Shown in pieces: positions 29,439 through 29,691 of a DNA stretch of 29,691 bases. Both the position numbers and the translations under genes were made by a program. How positions within the stretch are numbered: position 1 is the stretch's first letter; the number at the start of each line of letters is the position of its first letter. The notes under the pieces were generated by a model. It did not search any database. It was not told where the DNA came from and worked only from the letters and a program-made list of their open reading frames with translations. The stretch is from Eubacteriales Family XIII. Incertae Sedis bacterium (GTDB lineage: Bacteria; Bacillota; Clostridia; Peptostreptococcales; Anaerovoracaceae): the NCBI GenBank assembly GCA_031289235.1, contig JAITPU010000021.1:1-29691 (forward strand), in the 5' to 3' direction.

Positions 29439-29691
29439 TATCCTGTCCCTCCTGTTTCATTTCTACTGCCGCTGCGTTCAGGCGCCGAGGCAGCGCCGGC
29501 GCATAGCATAAAGCGCGTTAATTACACAGCAAAATCATACGTTTTGTATCCCGATTCCTCTTTCCAATTTAAAAGCGGCATTTGCCGAGGCTCCACGACC
29601 GGATTCTCGCACAAGCCGTGCGCCGGCCCTTTCGGTCTTTCAGCATGCCCGTGGCTATATTGCTGTTCAAAGGATGTTGTTACGTTGTTAT
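29439..29691. other. Upstream region of nifJ with small hairpins
   Basis: The 253-nt region has no supported gene. On the minus strand it contains a CGCAC/GTGCG hairpin (29608-29622), a CGGC-AAAT-GCCG hairpin followed by CTTTTAAATT (29587-29567), and GGCGC/GCGCC (29481-29497). TTGCTG with TATGCT 16 nt downstream is the nearest thing to a promoter and is weak. The region could hold a structured nifJ leader, but no known class was recognised. Confidence 0.35.

Noticed and set aside
1..29691. CRISPR arrays, tRNA/rRNA genes, prophage or transposase genes
   Set aside because: None seen: no regularly spaced direct repeats, no cloverleaf in the gaps and no transposase or phage protein among the frames.

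Overview
The window looks like chromosomal core DNA from a Clostridia-type Firmicute of moderate to high GC, probably an uncultured or gut lineage. The evidence is the cdaA-cdaR-glmM(-glmS) cluster, the comF-hpf pair, a YhaM-type exoribonuclease, RecD2, an Rrf2 regulator joined to mnmA, a VanZ-family protein, pyruvate:ferredoxin oxidoreductase (anaerobic metabolism) and consensus sigma-A promoters with AGGAGG-type ribosome binding sites. No tRNA, rRNA, CRISPR array, phage or transposase gene was seen. Taxonomy is inferred from gene content only.

Layout. (1) 1-1402: 3' part of carB, + strand. (2) 1497-5424, all minus: rarA, cysK and a class I aminotransferase; cysK has its own consensus promoter with a 14-bp palindrome at the start site. 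(3) 5447-11030, minus: cdaA, cdaR, glmM, glmS, so c-di-AMP synthesis is coupled to UDP-GlcNAc precursor synthesis; the aminotransferase follows glmS by about 22 nt. (4) 11279-16193, minus: yhaM, recD2, comF, a probable structured RNA (raiA-RNA candidate), hpf, all downstream of a near-perfect promoter at 16235-16263. (5) 16567-18100, plus: rrf2 and mnmA from a strong promoter. (6) 18090-24496, minus: ileS (type 2), rlmN, a small P-loop protein, a strong intrinsic terminator, then an orphan adenine-type DNA methyltransferase whose start lies just behind that terminator. (7) 24714-29438, minus: nifJ, vanZ (overlapping nifJ by 20 nt) and an Sfp-type phosphopantetheinyl transferase.

The least ordinary material is between the genes. 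A family of about 40-bp hairpin repeats (here called R1; core CCGCCGATTAAACATTG with CCGCCG/CGGCGG arms) occurs in at least seven or eight full, degenerate or partial copies, in both orientations. Two copies straddle stop codons (recD2, cdaR), one acts as a plausible carB terminator, and one may supply the ileS promoter. The comF-hpf gap holds a compact fold closed by a long-range helix, which fits the raiA noncoding RNA. Other points are the terminator-guarded methyltransferase, shared AT-rich palindromic sites near cysK, rrf2 and sfp, and a second shared 15-mer downstream-repeat pair.

All family assignments come from reading translated sequence and motifs by eye; no database or folding program was run.
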